Shown piece by piece: positions 19,110 through 29,248 of a DNA stretch of 64,000 nucleotides (positions are counted from its first letter, which is position 1; each line of letters begins with the position of its first letter). The notes below the pieces were generated by a model that was given only the letters and a program-made list of their open reading frames with translations, ran no database searches and was not told the origin of the DNA. The stretch covers positions 186,001 to 250,000 of the forward strand of contig NZ_JACSDI010000001.1 of the NCBI RefSeq assembly GCF_022410515.1, read 5' to 3'. The DNA is from Shewanella cutis. GTDB lineage: Bacteria > Pseudomonadota > Gammaproteobacteria > Enterobacterales > Shewanellaceae. A program made the position numbers and the translations under genes.

Positions 19110-19859
19110 TTAGATCACCTTCGCTTCATTCTTTAACTTTTCAACCAGCTCTGCTACCGACGCAACCATGATACCGGCCTTACGTTCAGCAGGTGGCGTC
19201 ACCTTGACTACAGTTTGATGGGCTTTTAGCGCCACACCTAAATCCGCTATCGTCAGCACATCTAATGGCTTACGTTTGGCTTTCATGATGTTCGGTAAAG
19301 AAGCATAACGTGGCTCGTTTAAACGTAAATCGGCTGTCACTACAGCAGGTAATGGCAGACTCAGGGTTTGCATACCACCATCGATTTCACGGGCCACTTG
19401 GATTGAATTACCTTCCACTTTGATTGCTGAAGCAAAAGTTGCCTGTGGCATATCGGTTAATGCCGCAAACATTTGGCCCGTTTGGTTGTTATCACCATCA
19501 ATAGATTGCTTACCAAACAGCACTAATTGCGCTTGTTCTTTTTCTTGTACGGCTTTAAGTAATTTGGCAATGGATACTGGCGCTAACTCTTCTTCAGTAT
19601 CAATATGGATAGCACGGTCAGCACCGAGGGCTAACGCGGTACGTAATTGTTCTTGAACGGCTTTATTGCCGATACTAACGACCACTACTTCTGTAGCACT
19701 GCCCGCTTCTTTTAAACGAACCGCTTCTTCTACTGCAATTTCACAAAAAGGGTTCAACGCCATTTTGAGGTTTGCGGTATCAACGCTGGTGTTGTCAGCT
19801 TTTACCCTGACCTTCACATTGGCATCAACAACGCGCTTAACAGGCACCAATACTTTCAT
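19110..19859 (-). CDS. etfB: Electron transfer flavoprotein beta subunit
   Basis: This 249-residue subunit partners EtfA and binds structural AMP. It carries the family N-terminus [17 protein letters not shown], the [16 protein letters not shown] segment and the recognition-loop signature [22 protein letters not shown] near residue 196. The ATG at 19859 is preceded by GGAAGGAAA. It is the first gene of etfBA, divergent from the H-NS-family gene. Two operator-like sequences in the upstream region match fatty-acid (PsrA) and branched-chain amino-acid (LiuR) regulators, in keeping with ETF serving several acyl-CoA dehydrogenases. Confidence 0.96.
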   Translation of the reverse strand: MKVLVPVKRVVDANVKVRVKADNTSVDTANLKMALNPFCEIAVEEAVRLKEAGSATEVVVVSIGNKAVQEQLRTALALGADRAIHIDTEEELAPVSIAKLLKAVQEKEQAQLVLFGKQSIDGDNNQTGQMFAALTDMPQATFASAIKVEGNSIQVAREIDGGMQTLSLPLPAVVTADLRLNEPRYASLPNIMKAKRKPLDVLTIADLGVALKAHQTVVKVTPPAERKAGIMVASVAELVEKLKNEAKVI

Positions 19860-19940
19860 AGGGTTTCCTTCCTACACTTTCATGTACATGGACAAAACAT
19901 TGGTCATCACCAATGCAGGATAGAGCCACTTTACGTCCTG

Positions 19941-19956
19941 TTAACGTTAACGTCAA
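19941..19956 (-). promoter_or_regulatory. LiuR-like palindrome upstream of etfBA
   Basis: TTAACGTTAACGTCAA is a near-perfect 16-base palindrome 80-100 bp upstream of the etfB start. It resembles the TTGACG/CGTCAA-type operators of LiuR, the MerR-family regulator of branched-chain amino-acid degradation. The match to LiuR is from memory and is inference. Confidence 0.45.
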
Positions 19957-19963
19957 CCAAAGT

Positions 19964-19977
19964 CAAACGCCTGTTTG
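19964..19977 (-). promoter_or_regulatory. PsrA-type operator upstream of etfBA
   Basis: CAAAC-GCCT-GTTTG fits the published PsrA consensus G/CAAAC-N2-4-GTTTG/C exactly. PsrA represses fatty-acid degradation genes in gammaproteobacteria, and etfBA is a logical member. Confidence 0.65.
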
Positions 19978-20169
19978 CATTTTTTAAGACTGTGGTATTG
20001 GCCACATTTTTGAACAGTTATTTGCTAAATATAAAAAGTTCAAAACTTAAATAATATTTAATTTCTGTTTATTGCATAATTTTATTTGATTCGAGCAATA
20101 TTAGTTTCTATCATTTAGCTGTTGTTCACCATTATCCTGTATTAAAAATAGAGTGGGACGAAAATAGAT

Positions 20170-20562
20170 ATGAGCGAATTTTTAGAAATATTAACTCACG
20201 GTCGTCGTTTTAAAGCTGCTGTAAAAGATCTCAGCGTTGATGAACTGCGTGATTTAGCGGCTAAGCTAGATAAAATCTTAGTTGAGCGTGAGTCAATGGA
20301 AGCTGAAGAGCAGCAAGCTATTGCAGCTCGTAATGCCAAAATTGAAGAAATCCGTCAACAAATGGAAGCGGTTGGTTTATCAATCGACGACTTAGGCGGT
20401 GTTGCGGTTAAAGCTTCGAGCAAAAAACGCGCTCCTCGTCCAGCGAAATACCAAATTGAAGTTGACGGCGAAGTGATCCAGTGGACTGGTCAAGGTCGTA
20501 TGCCGACGGTATTTAAGAACGAAGTCAATAAAGGCCGTTCTATGGATGATTTCTTAATCTAA
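20170..20562 (+). CDS. hns: H-NS-family nucleoid-associated DNA-binding protein
   Basis: This is a nucleoid protein that coats AT-rich DNA and silences transcription, including foreign genes. The 130-residue protein has an N-terminal coiled-coil oligomerisation region (about residues 1-65, rich in Glu, Leu and Arg), a linker near 75-90, and the C-terminal DNA-binding domain with WTGQGRMP, the H-NS AT-hook-like loop (TWTGQGRTP in Escherichia coli). Length fits the family. It is divergent from etfBA and followed by its own terminator. The low-GC island later in this window is the sort of DNA such a protein would bind, by inference. Confidence 0.92.
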   Translation: MSEFLEILTHGRRFKAAVKDLSVDELRDLAAKLDKILVERESMEAEEQQAIAARNAKIEEIRQQMEAVGLSIDDLGGVAVKASSKKRAPRPAKYQIEVDGEVIQWTGQGRMPTVFKNEVNKGRSMDDFLI

Positions 20563-20610
20563 TCCAGAACTGTGTTGTTAATAGCAGTTTGCTATTAACA
20601 CTAGGTAACT

Positions 20611-20640
20611 AAAAAGCTCGCGCAATGCGAGCTTTTTTAT
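20611..20640 (+). terminator. Rho-independent terminator of the H-NS-family gene
   Basis: AAAAAGCTCGC at 20611-20621 pairs with GCGAGCTTTTT at 20627-20637, within a T-run. Confidence 0.9.
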
Positions 20641-20760
20641 TGCCTACGAAACCCGCCGTGGGCATTCAAGCAAATGCTTAAATTGCGTTACAATTCAACT
20701 TTAGTATTTACATCTGCTTTAGGTTACTCTTTATTCACCCTCCATCTTAGTGAATAAAAA

Positions 20761-23700
20761 ATGCTGATAAACAACAAGATAATAATAAGCTGCGGCATAA
20801 TAAGTAGTTTGGTATCCCATCCCATTTTTGCCGAGGCCAATCCCATTGTCCCCGTCAATAAGTTAACCGCATTTACTAATGCAGAATTAATTATCGCACC
20901 AGGAAAACGACTATCAAATGCCACATTGTTAGTTGAAAACAATCGTATCAAAGCCATTATTGAAGAAGATGGTATCCCTGCTGCGGCATTAAAGGTCGAT
21001 CTCAGTGGTTATACTATCTATCCTGGTTTTATCGATCCCTTTACCGATTATGCTATCGAGTTTGAATATCCCAAACTTGGGCTGAAGCGTCCGGTTTACG
21101 ATATTAAGCGTATTGGGGGCAATGCTGAAAATGGTGCAATTCACGCTGAAAAAGAATGGTTTAATTACGTTTATCCCAATAAAGAACGGGCAAAGGATTG
21201 GATCAATAACGGCTTTACCAGTGTGCAAAGCAGTAAGCTTGATGGTATTTTCCGCGGCACAGGTGTCAGCCTTTCATTAGCCGATAAAAATGCTAACGAG
21301 GTGATTTATCGCGCACGTAGTCAACCCTTTATGGCGTTTGATAAAGGCACTTCTGAGCAAGACTATCCCGAATCCTTAATGGGTAGTATCGCGCTTATCA
21401 GACAAACCTTTGCCGATGCTAACTGGTATAACCAAAATAAGAGTAAGCCTGTTAATAGCTCAACATCACCCCAGATGGAATTTAATATCGCCTTCGAACG
21501 TTTAGATAACCTAGCCGAGAAACAAATCGTATTTGAAACAAAAAATCTCAACGATTTGCTGCGCGCCGCTAACCTACTAAAAGAACATAAGCAGCCCGCC
21601 AACTTGCTCGCCAGTGGCCAAGAATATGCGCGCCTAAACGAATTAAAGGCCCTGAATTACCCTCTAATTCTTCCTCTTAATTACCCGCAGGCACCAGATG
21701 TGGGTACCGATGATGCCGACCGCGAAGTATCACTTGCTGAACTAAGACACTGGGAACGCGCCCCGACAAATCCTGCTGCGGTCGCGAATGCGGGCATTCC
21801 GTTTGCTTTTACGCAATTTGGTATTAAGACAGATGCCTTTTGGCCACGCCTACGCCAAGCCATTGCGCAAGGACTGAGTGAAGATAAGGCCCTTGCCGCC
21901 CTCACCACCCAAGCCGCCGAAATGGCGGGAACCGCCGACTTTACTGGTAAACTCGCTCCAGGCTATATGGCTGACTTTGTGATAACGAAGGGCAATATCT
22001 TTAAAGATGGACAGATTTACAGTGTCTGGCTGCAGGGACAAGAACAACGTCTTCGCTCGCTGTCACAGGCCAAGATGTTGGGTGACTATCAGCTGACGCT
22101 GAATAATTTAACCTTAGATTTGAGCCTTAAGGAAACGGGTAAAGCAGGCAAAACCACATTTGAGGGCAACTTAAGTAGTGGTGAGAAGACTATCCCACTC
22201 ACTCACCTCACCCTCGAAGATGATGGCCGAGTCAGCTTTAATGCCGATTTAAGCGAGGCAGGTATTCAAGGCATCAGCCGTTTTATCCTATGGCTAGCTA
22301 AAGATGGCATTCAAGGTCGCATGGTCGATGCTCAAAGTCGTAGCAATAATGTTGCCGGCGTTGCGGTTGCTCCAACAGCCACACAACCCAGCACTCCAAA
22401 AGCCGATAAAACGCAAGCCTTAGTAAGCCAACTCACCTACCCCAATGTTGCCTACGGTTTAACTGACGCGCCTAACGTCGAGAAACTCCACATTAAAAAT
22501 GCCACCCTGTGGACCTCAGATAAACAAGGCATCCTAGAGAATGCTGATCTGTTAATGGCTAATGGCCGGATCGAAAAAATCGGCCAACAACTTACTACCC
22601 CTTCGGGTTACCAAGTCCTCGATGCAACGGGCAAGCATGTAACCGCGGGTATTGTCGATGAGCATTCACATATTGCCATCAACGGCGGTACCAATGAAGG
22701 CACGGATGCCGTTACTGCTGAGGTGCGTATAGGCGATGTCATCAATCCTGAAGATGTCTCCATCTACCGAGCGCTTGCTGGCGGCGTGACCAGTGCTCAA
22801 CTGCTCCATGGCAGCGCCAACCCGATTGGCGGTCAATCACAATTGATCAAAATGAAATGGGGAGAAAGCGCCGAGCAGCTAAAGTTTGCCAATGCACCAG
22901 CGAGCATCAAATTTGCCTTAGGTGAAAACGTCAAACAGAGTAACTGGGGCGAGAAATTTGTGCAGCGCTTCCCGCAGACGCGCATGGGCGTGAAAGCCTT
23001 ATTTGAAGAAACCTTCGATGCAGCACTCGCCTATGAGAATGCGCTGAAGGATTATGATGATTTACGCAGCAGTGAGAAGAAGAAAACCCTCGCGCCACGC
23101 CCAAGCTATCGCCTACAGGCGGTGGCCGAAGTACTCAAGCAACAGCGCGATGTGCATATTCACTCTTATGTGCAGTCGGAAATCTTAATGTTCCTGCGCC
23201 TAGCAGAGGCTTACCGCTTTAAAGTACAAACCTTTACCCACGTACTCGAGGGTTACAAGGTTGCCAGTGAGCTCGCCGCCCATGGCGCGGGTGCCTCGAC
23301 CTTTGCCGATTGGTGGGCCTATAAATTTGAAGTGTATGATGCGATCCCGCAAAACGCCTGCCTGATGCAAAAACAAGGCGTACTCACCAGCATCAACTCC
23401 GACGACTATGAAATGCAGCGCAGGCTTAACCAAGAAGCGGCTAAGTCGATGATGTATTGCGGAATGTCGAAAGAAGATGCCTGGAATATGGTGACCATCA
23501 ACCCAGCAAAACAACTCAGGGTCGATGAATATGTAGGCTCGCTCACCCCAGGCAAAATGGCCGACATCGTACTGTGGAATGCCGAGCCACTGTCGATTTA
23601 TGCCAAGGTGACGCACACTTGGGTCGAAGGTAAACGCTATTTCGACCGAGAAGAGGATCAACTCGCCCAGCAGCAAGTGGTCACTGAGCGCGCAGCCCTT

Positions 23701-23829
23701 ATCCAAAAAATTCTCAGTAGTGATGATAACGCGAAAACAGGCGAAAAAGTGACCCCACTTAATGAGCCACAATGGCATTGCGATACCCATTATCAAGCTT
23801 GGGGCCAACATCATCAGGGAGCGAAATAA
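20761..23829 (+). CDS. Secreted amidohydrolase, tandem two-domain form
   Basis: This is an exported metal-dependent amidohydrolase of unknown substrate; relatives are often imidazolonepropionase- or prolidase-like. The 1022-residue protein has a signal peptide (cleavage near IFAEA), then two amidohydrolase domains. The first (about 35-430) has GFIDPFTDY where an HxH zinc motif would be expected, so it looks catalytically dead. The second (about 565-985) keeps the motif set: DEHSHIAING, VHIHSY, FTHVLEGYK and INSDDYE. A linker rich in Thr, Pro and Ala lies near 525-550. The following gene overlaps it by one base (TAATG), suggesting a complex. No strong ribosome site precedes ATG 20761. Confidence 0.8.
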   Translation: MLINNKIIISCGIISSLVSHPIFAEANPIVPVNKLTAFTNAELIIAPGKRLSNATLLVENNRIKAIIEEDGIPAAALKVDLSGYTIYPGFIDPFTDYAIEFEYPKLGLKRPVYDIKRIGGNAENGAIHAEKEWFNYVYPNKERAKDWINNGFTSVQSSKLDGIFRGTGVSLSLADKNANEVIYRARSQPFMAFDKGTSEQDYPESLMGSIALIRQTFADANWYNQNKSKPVNSSTSPQMEFNIAFERLDNLAEKQIVFETKNLNDLLRAANLLKEHKQPANLLASGQEYARLNELKALNYPLILPLNYPQAPDVGTDDADREVSLAELRHWERAPTNPAAVANAGIPFAFTQFGIKTDAFWPRLRQAIAQGLSEDKALAALTTQAAEMAGTADFTGKLAPGYMADFVITKGNIFKDGQIYSVWLQGQEQRLRSLSQAKMLGDYQLTLNNLTLDLSLKETGKAGKTTFEGNLSSGEKTIPLTHLTLEDDGRVSFNADLSEAGIQGISRFILWLAKDGIQGRMVDAQSRSNNVAGVAVAPTATQPSTPKADKTQALVSQLTYPNVAYGLTDAPNVEKLHIKNATLWTSDKQGILENADLLMANGRIEKIGQQLTTPSGYQVLDATGKHVTAGIVDEHSHIAINGGTNEGTDAVTAEVRIGDVINPEDVSIYRALAGGVTSAQLLHGSANPIGGQSQLIKMKWGESAEQLKFANAPASIKFALGENVKQSNWGEKFVQRFPQTRMGVKALFEETFDAALAYENALKDYDDLRSSEKKKTLAPRPSYRLQAVAEVLKQQRDVHIHSYVQSEILMFLRLAEAYRFKVQTFTHVLEGYKVASELAAHGAGASTFADWWAYKFEVYDAIPQNACLMQKQGVLTSINSDDYEMQRRLNQEAAKSMMYCGMSKEDAWNMVTINPAKQLRVDEYVGSLTPGKMADIVLWNAEPLSIYAKVTHTWVEGKRYFDREEDQLAQQQVVTERAALIQKILSSDDNAKTGEKVTPLNEPQWHCDTHYQAWGQHHQGAK

Positions 23830-25115
23830 TGAAACATTTACCCACCAGCTTGCTATTGTCTACGCTGACCATCACTTTATCAGCACAGGCACATAACTTG
23901 GTCCCAGCCCCCAAACAAACGCAGAGTGTACTGATTAAAAACGCCACTGTGCATACTGTCATCCAAGGGGTACTAACCAATACCGATGTGTTGATTGAAA
24001 ACGGCAAAATCAGTGCGCTAGGGCCACAGTTAAGCACTAATACAACTGAATCAACTCAAGTTGTTGATGCCAGTGGTAAACATTTATATCCCGGCCTTAT
24101 TGCACTGGATACCAGTCTTGGCTTAGTGGAAATCGAGATGGTGCGCCCTACCGTCGATAATGCTGAAGTCGGTGATGTCAATCCGCAAATCAGCGCGGCG
24201 AGTGCCTATAACCCAGACTCCGAGCTACTGCCGACCATTCGCTATAATGGCATCACCCACGCACAAATCGTCCCCAGTGGCAATGGGCTAGCAGGGCAAT
24301 CCGTAGTAGTTGACCTTGATGCGTGGACAATTGAAGACGCCCTTCAACCCAGCGAAGGCCAATTCCATTTCTACTGGCCGCAAATAAAGCGCATGCCCGA
24401 GGATGAAAAGGAAAAAGCCAAAGCCATTGAGAAAAATCAGCAAGCTATCGATAAACTCATCATCGCCTTTGAGGATGGCTACCGCTATTTCTTAAGCCAA
24501 AATGCACAGGATACGGACAACTCGCCTAATCTGCGTTGGCAAGCCATGTTGCCACTGTATCAAGGTAAAGCGACGCTATTTGCCCACGTAGACAGTGTTA
24601 ACCAAATCGAGCAAGTGATTGCCCTGACCAAAAAATATCAATTTAAATTGGTCATTGTCGGTGGTTATGATGCATGGCGACTGGCTTCAAGTTTAAGGGA
24701 AGTTAACGCCAGTGTGATTTATCCACACACTTTAAGCCTGCCTAAACGTAAAGATGAACCCGTGGATTTGCCGTTTAAAATCCCTTCGTTGCTAGCCAAT
24801 GCCGGTATTCCCTATGCCCTTGGTTTTTCATCGGATTGGAACAGCCGTAACCTCCCCTACGCCGCAGGTTACAGCGCTGCTTATGGCGTTACACCCGAGC
24901 AAGCGTTAAAGTCGGTAACCCTAGATGCGGCAAAGCTGTTAGGGATTAGCGATTTGGGCGCCATTGCCGTGGGTTATCAGGGCAGCGTTGTCCTCAGTGA
25001 CGGAGATATCCTCGATCCCATGAGCAGCAAAATTGAGTCGATTTGGATCGAGGGGCGGCAAATAGATCTGAATAATCGCCACCAGCAGCTTTATCAAAAG
25101 TATCTTAAGCGATAG
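23829..25115 (+). CDS. Amidohydrolase-like protein lacking the HxH motif, partner of the upstream gene
   Basis: This 428-residue exported protein has a signal peptide ending near SAQAHN and the amidohydrolase fold. The metal motif is absent: the segment after GLIALDTSLGLVEIEM has no HxH. The C-terminal GFSSDWNSRN and ITPEQALK-like segment (VTPEQALKSVTLDAAKLLGI) are recognisable. It resembles the degenerate first half of the preceding protein, so it may be a paralogue of that half. Start is ATG 23829, overlapping the upstream stop. It may act as a structural or regulatory partner; this is inference. Confidence 0.75.
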   Translation: MKHLPTSLLLSTLTITLSAQAHNLVPAPKQTQSVLIKNATVHTVIQGVLTNTDVLIENGKISALGPQLSTNTTESTQVVDASGKHLYPGLIALDTSLGLVEIEMVRPTVDNAEVGDVNPQISAASAYNPDSELLPTIRYNGITHAQIVPSGNGLAGQSVVVDLDAWTIEDALQPSEGQFHFYWPQIKRMPEDEKEKAKAIEKNQQAIDKLIIAFEDGYRYFLSQNAQDTDNSPNLRWQAMLPLYQGKATLFAHVDSVNQIEQVIALTKKYQFKLVIVGGYDAWRLASSLREVNASVIYPHTLSLPKRKDEPVDLPFKIPSLLANAGIPYALGFSSDWNSRNLPYAAGYSAAYGVTPEQALKSVTLDAAKLLGISDLGAIAVGYQGSVVLSDGDILDPMSSKIESIWIEGRQIDLNNRHQQLYQKYLKR

Positions 25116-25138
25116 AATTTGCTGAGATAAATCGCACC

Positions 25139-25159
25139 GCGCAGTCCATAGGACTGCGC
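25139..25159 (+). terminator. Hairpin after the amidohydrolase pair
   Basis: GCGCAGTCC-ATA-GGACTGCGC is a perfect nine-base-pair stem with a three-base loop, 24 bp after the gene. Only TTCTATC follows, so termination may be inefficient. Confidence 0.5.
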
Positions 25160-25187
25160 TTCTATCCCCTTAATCTCAGGTCAAACC

Positions 25188-25568
25188 ATGAAAATCATCC
25201 TCTCAAGTGCATTAGTGCTCCTGCTTAGCGCCTGTGCCAGCGACTACAGTTTTAATAGCAATTTAGACGGTGAGGCGATTACTGACTATTTCAAAGCGGG
25301 CGATGTTACGCTATTTGAAGGTGATAGTTTGCCTAAAGGCCACTATGAATTAAAAGGCCTAGTGCAAGGCGAATCCTGCCAAGCCGATGTGAATGGTGTG
25401 CCAGCATCCTTAAGCGAAGCGAGAACCGAAGCCCGCCGTGCTGCGGCAGACAAAGGTGCCAACGGCATTATCATCAAACAATGCGTGCTAATGGAAGAAG
25501 CTGCACAAGGTTGCATCAGCCGTGCGTTATGCGTCGGCCAAGCGATTAAAATGGCCTCCGCCGATTAG
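25188..25568 (+). CDS. rcsF: RcsF-like outer-membrane lipoprotein
   Basis: This is a probable envelope-stress sensor lipoprotein related to RcsF, which in enterics signals surface or peptidoglycan damage to the Rcs relay. The 126-residue protein has a lipoprotein signal (LLSAC, Cys16) and the RcsF domain with four cysteines (GESCQAD, IKQCVLM, AQGCIS, ALCVGQA), which form two nonconsecutive disulfides in the Escherichia coli protein. The proline-rich linker of enteric RcsF is shorter here. No other Rcs genes are in the window, so pathway assignment is uncertain. It stands alone, upstream of trmO. Confidence 0.75.
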   Translation: MKIILSSALVLLLSACASDYSFNSNLDGEAITDYFKAGDVTLFEGDSLPKGHYELKGLVQGESCQADVNGVPASLSEARTEARRAAADKGANGIIIKQCVLMEEAAQGCISRALCVGQAIKMASAD

Positions 25569-25669
25569 TGTAAAGCGTGTATACTGCGCGCCTTTAGTGA
25601 TTAGTGCGCATCTAACAACCTAAACAATCTGAGTTTGGGTTGTTATGCCGTTCTTTAGGTGTTTTTTGC

Positions 25670-26404
25670 ATGACATTTACCAACCAAATTACCGCAGTGG
25701 CAACCTGCCGCACGCCCTATAAACAAAAATTTGGCATTCCAAGACAGCCAGGTTTGGTGGAAGCACGCGGTTATGTTGAGTTGGAAAGCCATGTTAATCA
25801 TCTCGATGCGGTGCGCGGTATCGAGCAATATTCCCACCTTTGGTTGCTATTTTGTTTCCATGAAAATCTCGCCCAAGGCTGGAAAACCACAGTTCGCCCA
25901 CCGCGTTTAGGCGGCAATGAAAAACTCGGCGTATTTGCCACTCGCTCCACTTTTCGCCCAAATGGCATTGGCCAATCCGTGGTCAAACTCCATGGGGTGG
26001 TGCAACGCAAAGGTAAAGTGTGTCTTGAGATTTCAGGCATGGATCTCGTTGATGGCACACCGATTATCGATATTAAGCCCTATATCCCCTTTTCAGATTC
26101 GATTGAAGGTGCCGTTGGCGGCATGGCCCAAGAGGCACCGAAACTGATTAGCGTTGAATTTAGTAAACTTGCCGATGAACAAATAAACACCTACAGCAAA
26201 CAAGAAGCCTATACGGATTTAGCCGTGCTTATCCGTGGCGTGCTCGGGCAAGACCCTCGTCCAGCGTACAAAAAAGCTAAGGATGACCCAAAGTTATATC
26301 AAATTGCTTTATATGATTTAGATATCTTTTGGCGGATGGCGGTGGATGAGGATGAGCGGGAATACATTCAAGTCCTCGAACTCAAACCAGGGAAATGTGG
26401 CTAA
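25670..26404 (+). CDS. trmO: tRNA (N6-threonylcarbamoyladenosine37-N6)-methyltransferase TrmO
   Basis: This enzyme methylates t6A37 of tRNA-Thr(GGU) to m6t6A using S-adenosylmethionine. The 244-residue protein is a TsaA/YaeB-family member: it has CRTPYKQKFGIPRQPG, VRGIEQYSHLWLLFCFHEN, RPPRLGGNEKLGVFATRSTFRPN and DLVDGTPIIDIKPYIPF blocks and the C-terminal domain of the enteric form. I start it at ATG 25670 because the family begins near this residue; an upstream ATG at 25640 would add ten unrelated residues. The stop abuts the next gene start, so the two are probably one unit. Confidence 0.9.
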   Translation: MTFTNQITAVATCRTPYKQKFGIPRQPGLVEARGYVELESHVNHLDAVRGIEQYSHLWLLFCFHENLAQGWKTTVRPPRLGGNEKLGVFATRSTFRPNGIGQSVVKLHGVVQRKGKVCLEISGMDLVDGTPIIDIKPYIPFSDSIEGAVGGMAQEAPKLISVEFSKLADEQINTYSKQEAYTDLAVLIRGVLGQDPRPAYKKAKDDPKLYQIALYDLDIFWRMAVDEDEREYIQVLELKPGKCG

Positions 26405-27034
26405 ATGCACACGCCAATCACAACCGCCAAGCCTGATTATCAAAGCCAACACAAAAAGCGTTTGTCTTGGATGCCTTGGCTATATTTCTCACTCAAAGAA
26501 AAACACTTAGTCTGGGCGAAACCCTGGCAGGATGAAGTGCAAGCCAACCTTTGCGCCCTCGAAACCGTCACCATTGGTGATAACTGTTTTATTGCGCCCG
26601 AGGCACAGTTATTTGCCGAGCCGAATCGCGATATCACAATCGGTAATCGCTGTATGATTGCCGCTGAATGTTTTTTGCATGGCCCAATCACCCTTGGTAA
26701 TGAAGTCGCCATCAATCATGGCTGCTCCTTCGATGGCGGTCGGGTGGGGATCCAGATTGGCTCCCAAACCCGTATTGCCAACCATGTGACCATCTATGCC
26801 TTTAATCATGGCATGGCGCCTGACACACCCATTTACCAACAAGCCTCACATTCCAAAGGGATCGTGATTGGTAAAGATGTGTGGATTGGCGCCCAGGCGG
26901 GGATAGTTGATGGTGTCACTATTGGCGATCATGCGGTGATTGGCATGGGCTGTATTGTCACTAAAGATGTCCCCGCATGGGCCATCGTCGCCGGTAATCC
27001 TGCACGGGTGATTGGCGATAGGCGAGATAAGTAA
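26405..27034 (+). CDS. Left-handed beta-helix acyltransferase (acetyltransferase, maltose/galactoside type)
   Basis: This 209-residue protein is a hexapeptide-repeat acyltransferase, probably transferring acetyl from acetyl-CoA to a sugar or similar hydroxyl. Repeats such as [37 protein letters not shown] and [15 protein letters not shown] form the left-handed beta-helix. The catalytic histidine is expected in AFNHGM. The C-terminal [14 protein letters not shown] is typical of the CysE/LacA/NodL group. It begins one base after trmO ends. The acceptor substrate cannot be told from sequence. Confidence 0.82.
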   Translation: MHTPITTAKPDYQSQHKKRLSWMPWLYFSLKEKHLVWAKPWQDEVQANLCALETVTIGDNCFIAPEAQLFAEPNRDITIGNRCMIAAECFLHGPITLGNEVAINHGCSFDGGRVGIQIGSQTRIANHVTIYAFNHGMAPDTPIYQQASHSKGIVIGKDVWIGAQAGIVDGVTIGDHAVIGMGCIVTKDVPAWAIVAGNPARVIGDRRDK

Positions 27035-27080
27035 GCAGAAACTAAAATCTAGATACGAGCAGCACCGCACTCTTCCTTAA

Positions 27081-27143
27081 GTTATCCGTTATCCGTTATC
27101 CGTTATCCGTTATCCGTTATCCGTTATCCGTTATCCGTTATCC
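27081..27143 (+). repeat. VNTR: nine tandem copies of GTTATCC
   Basis: Nine perfect 7-bp units lie between the acyltransferase and proS, 117 bp before the proS start. Perfect short tandem arrays are prone to slippage, so copy number may vary between strains. Confidence 0.95.
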
Positions 27144-27260
27144 AGCATCAAAAAATGCTATTTGTCTCCCAGCTAGTTGAATTTAACCTAAATCCATAGG
27201 TGACATCATCAAAGCAGGTGATAAAATGGCGCCCATTCAACTCAAATTTGGACATCGGTA

Positions 27261-28973
27261 ATGCGCGTTAGCAAATACCTACTTTCTACTCAAAAAGAAA
27301 CACCTGCAAATGCAGAAGTCATCAGCCATCAATTAATGCTACGTGCGGGCATGATCCGCCGTAACGCTTCAGGTCTATACAGCTATCTGCCCACGGGCCT
27401 GCGTGTATTACGTAAAGTTGAGGCCATTGTTCGTGAAGAAATGAACAAAGCGGGCGCAATTGAAATCCTAATGCCTATGGTACAACCGGCTGATTTGTGG
27501 GTAGAAACGGGTCGCTGGGATAAGTTTGGCCCTGAGTTACTGCGCTTTAAAGATCGCCATAACCGTGACTTCGTACTGGGGCCAACCCATGAAGAAGTGA
27601 TCACTGACTTAATCCGTAAAGAAGTCAGCTCTTACAAGCAACTACCGCTGAACCTTTACCAAATTCAAACCAAATTCCGCGACGAAGTACGCCCACGCTT
27701 TGGCGTGATGCGTTCACGCGAGTTCCTGATGAAAGATGCGTATTCTTTCCATCTGGACATGGACACCCTGAATGAAACCTATGAGGCGATGTATCAAGCC
27801 TATAGCAACATTCTCTCGCGCATGGGCCTAGCCTTCCGTCCTGTTTTAGCGGACACGGGCTCTATCGGTGGCAGCATGTCACACGAGTTCCACGTACTTG
27901 CGCAAAGCGGTGAAGACTTAATCGCTTACTCTACTGGCAGCGATTATGCAGCCAATATCGAGAAAGCTGAATCGCCAATGCCGACCGAAACGCGCGGCGC
28001 GGCGACTGAAGAATTACGTTTAGTCGATACCCCCAATGCGAAAACGATTGCCGAGTTGGTTGAGCAATTCGGTTTGGATATCACTAAAACAGTGAAAACC
28101 TTGATTGTGAAAGGTGCGACGGAAGAAGCGCCGCTGGTTGCGCTGATTGTGCGTGGCGACCACGAACTGAACGAAATCAAGGCAGACAAATTAGATTTAG
28201 TGGCATCACCATTAGAATTTGCCCCAGAAGCGCTGATCCGTGATGCCATTGGCGCAGGTCCAGGCTCATTAGGCCCTGTCGGCCTGAATATGCCTATTAT
28301 CATTGACCATAGCGTTAGCGTGATGAGCGATTTTGCTGCCGGCGCTAACCAAGATGACAAACACTACTTTGGCATCAACTGGGAACGCGATCTGCCACTG
28401 GCACAAGCAGCCGACATCCGTAACGTGGTTGAAGGTGAGCCTACACCCGATGGTTTAGGTACCTATGCCATGGCTCGTGGTATCGAAGTAGGTCATATCT
28501 TCCAACTCGGTACTAACTACTCTAAATCCATGAACGCGACTGTTCTTGATGAGAACGGTAAATCACAAGTGCTGCTGATGGGTTGTTACGGTGTTGGCGT
28601 AAGCCGAATCGTTGCTGCTGCGATTGAGCAAAACTTTGATGACCGCGGCATTGTATGGCCAGAAGCCATTGCGCCATTTAGCGTTGGCATTCTGCCAATG
28701 AATATGCACAAGTCGCACCGCGTAACCGATATCGCCGAGCAGTTATACAAAGACTTAAGCGCTGCGGGTATTGATGTGCTACTCGATGATCGTAAAGAGC
28801 GCCCAGGTGTGATGTTCGCCGATATGGAGCTGATTGGTATTCCTCACACAGTGGTGATTGGTGATCGCAATATCGACGCTGGCGTATTCGAATACAAAAA
28901 CCGCCGCACCGGAGAGAAGCAGGACGTGCCTTTCGACCAAATCGTGGATTTCTTAAAGAATCTACAAGCTTAA
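27261..28973 (+). CDS. proS: Prolyl-tRNA synthetase
   Basis: This class II aminoacyl-tRNA synthetase attaches proline to tRNA-Pro. The 570-residue protein matches the bacterial (long) form: N-terminal [20 protein letters not shown], motif 2-like [24 protein letters not shown] near residue 140, an editing insertion domain (about 225-400) that hydrolyses Ala-tRNA-Pro, motif 3 in [18 protein letters not shown] near 445, and a C-terminal anticodon-binding domain. The leader contains the GTTATCC tandem array. A rho-independent terminator follows. Confidence 0.97.
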   Translation: MRVSKYLLSTQKETPANAEVISHQLMLRAGMIRRNASGLYSYLPTGLRVLRKVEAIVREEMNKAGAIEILMPMVQPADLWVETGRWDKFGPELLRFKDRHNRDFVLGPTHEEVITDLIRKEVSSYKQLPLNLYQIQTKFRDEVRPRFGVMRSREFLMKDAYSFHLDMDTLNETYEAMYQAYSNILSRMGLAFRPVLADTGSIGGSMSHEFHVLAQSGEDLIAYSTGSDYAANIEKAESPMPTETRGAATEELRLVDTPNAKTIAELVEQFGLDITKTVKTLIVKGATEEAPLVALIVRGDHELNEIKADKLDLVASPLEFAPEALIRDAIGAGPGSLGPVGLNMPIIIDHSVSVMSDFAAGANQDDKHYFGINWERDLPLAQAADIRNVVEGEPTPDGLGTYAMARGIEVGHIFQLGTNYSKSMNATVLDENGKSQVLLMGCYGVGVSRIVAAAIEQNFDDRGIVWPEAIAPFSVGILPMNMHKSHRVTDIAEQLYKDLSAAGIDVLLDDRKERPGVMFADMELIGIPHTVVIGDRNIDAGVFEYKNRRTGEKQDVPFDQIVDFLKNLQA

Positions 28974-29045
28974 GCCCTGTCTTTTGCGCCGAATGTGCAT
29001 TCAGCCAGTTTGAGCTAATGGCAAGCCATTAACCTCTAAAAACAT

Positions 29046-29080
29046 AAACGCACTTAAGTCCGACTTAAGTGCGTTTTTTA
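29046..29080 (+). terminator. Rho-independent terminator of proS
   Basis: AAACGCACTTAAGT at 29046-29059 pairs with ACTTAAGTGCGTTT at 29063-29076, followed by TTT. Confidence 0.9.
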
Positions 29081-29248
29081 TATCTATCTTCTCAAGTAAT
29101 CATTTAAGTTTGACACTTCAGCCTATCACCAGCGGTTCGCTTTTCTACCAGCACTAAATAAACTTCATCCAACTAACTGCTCCGACTTGCTTTTTTAGAG
29201 TAGTGATTGCTTTAATAAACTCATAATAACAATTCAAGAGTCTGAAGA

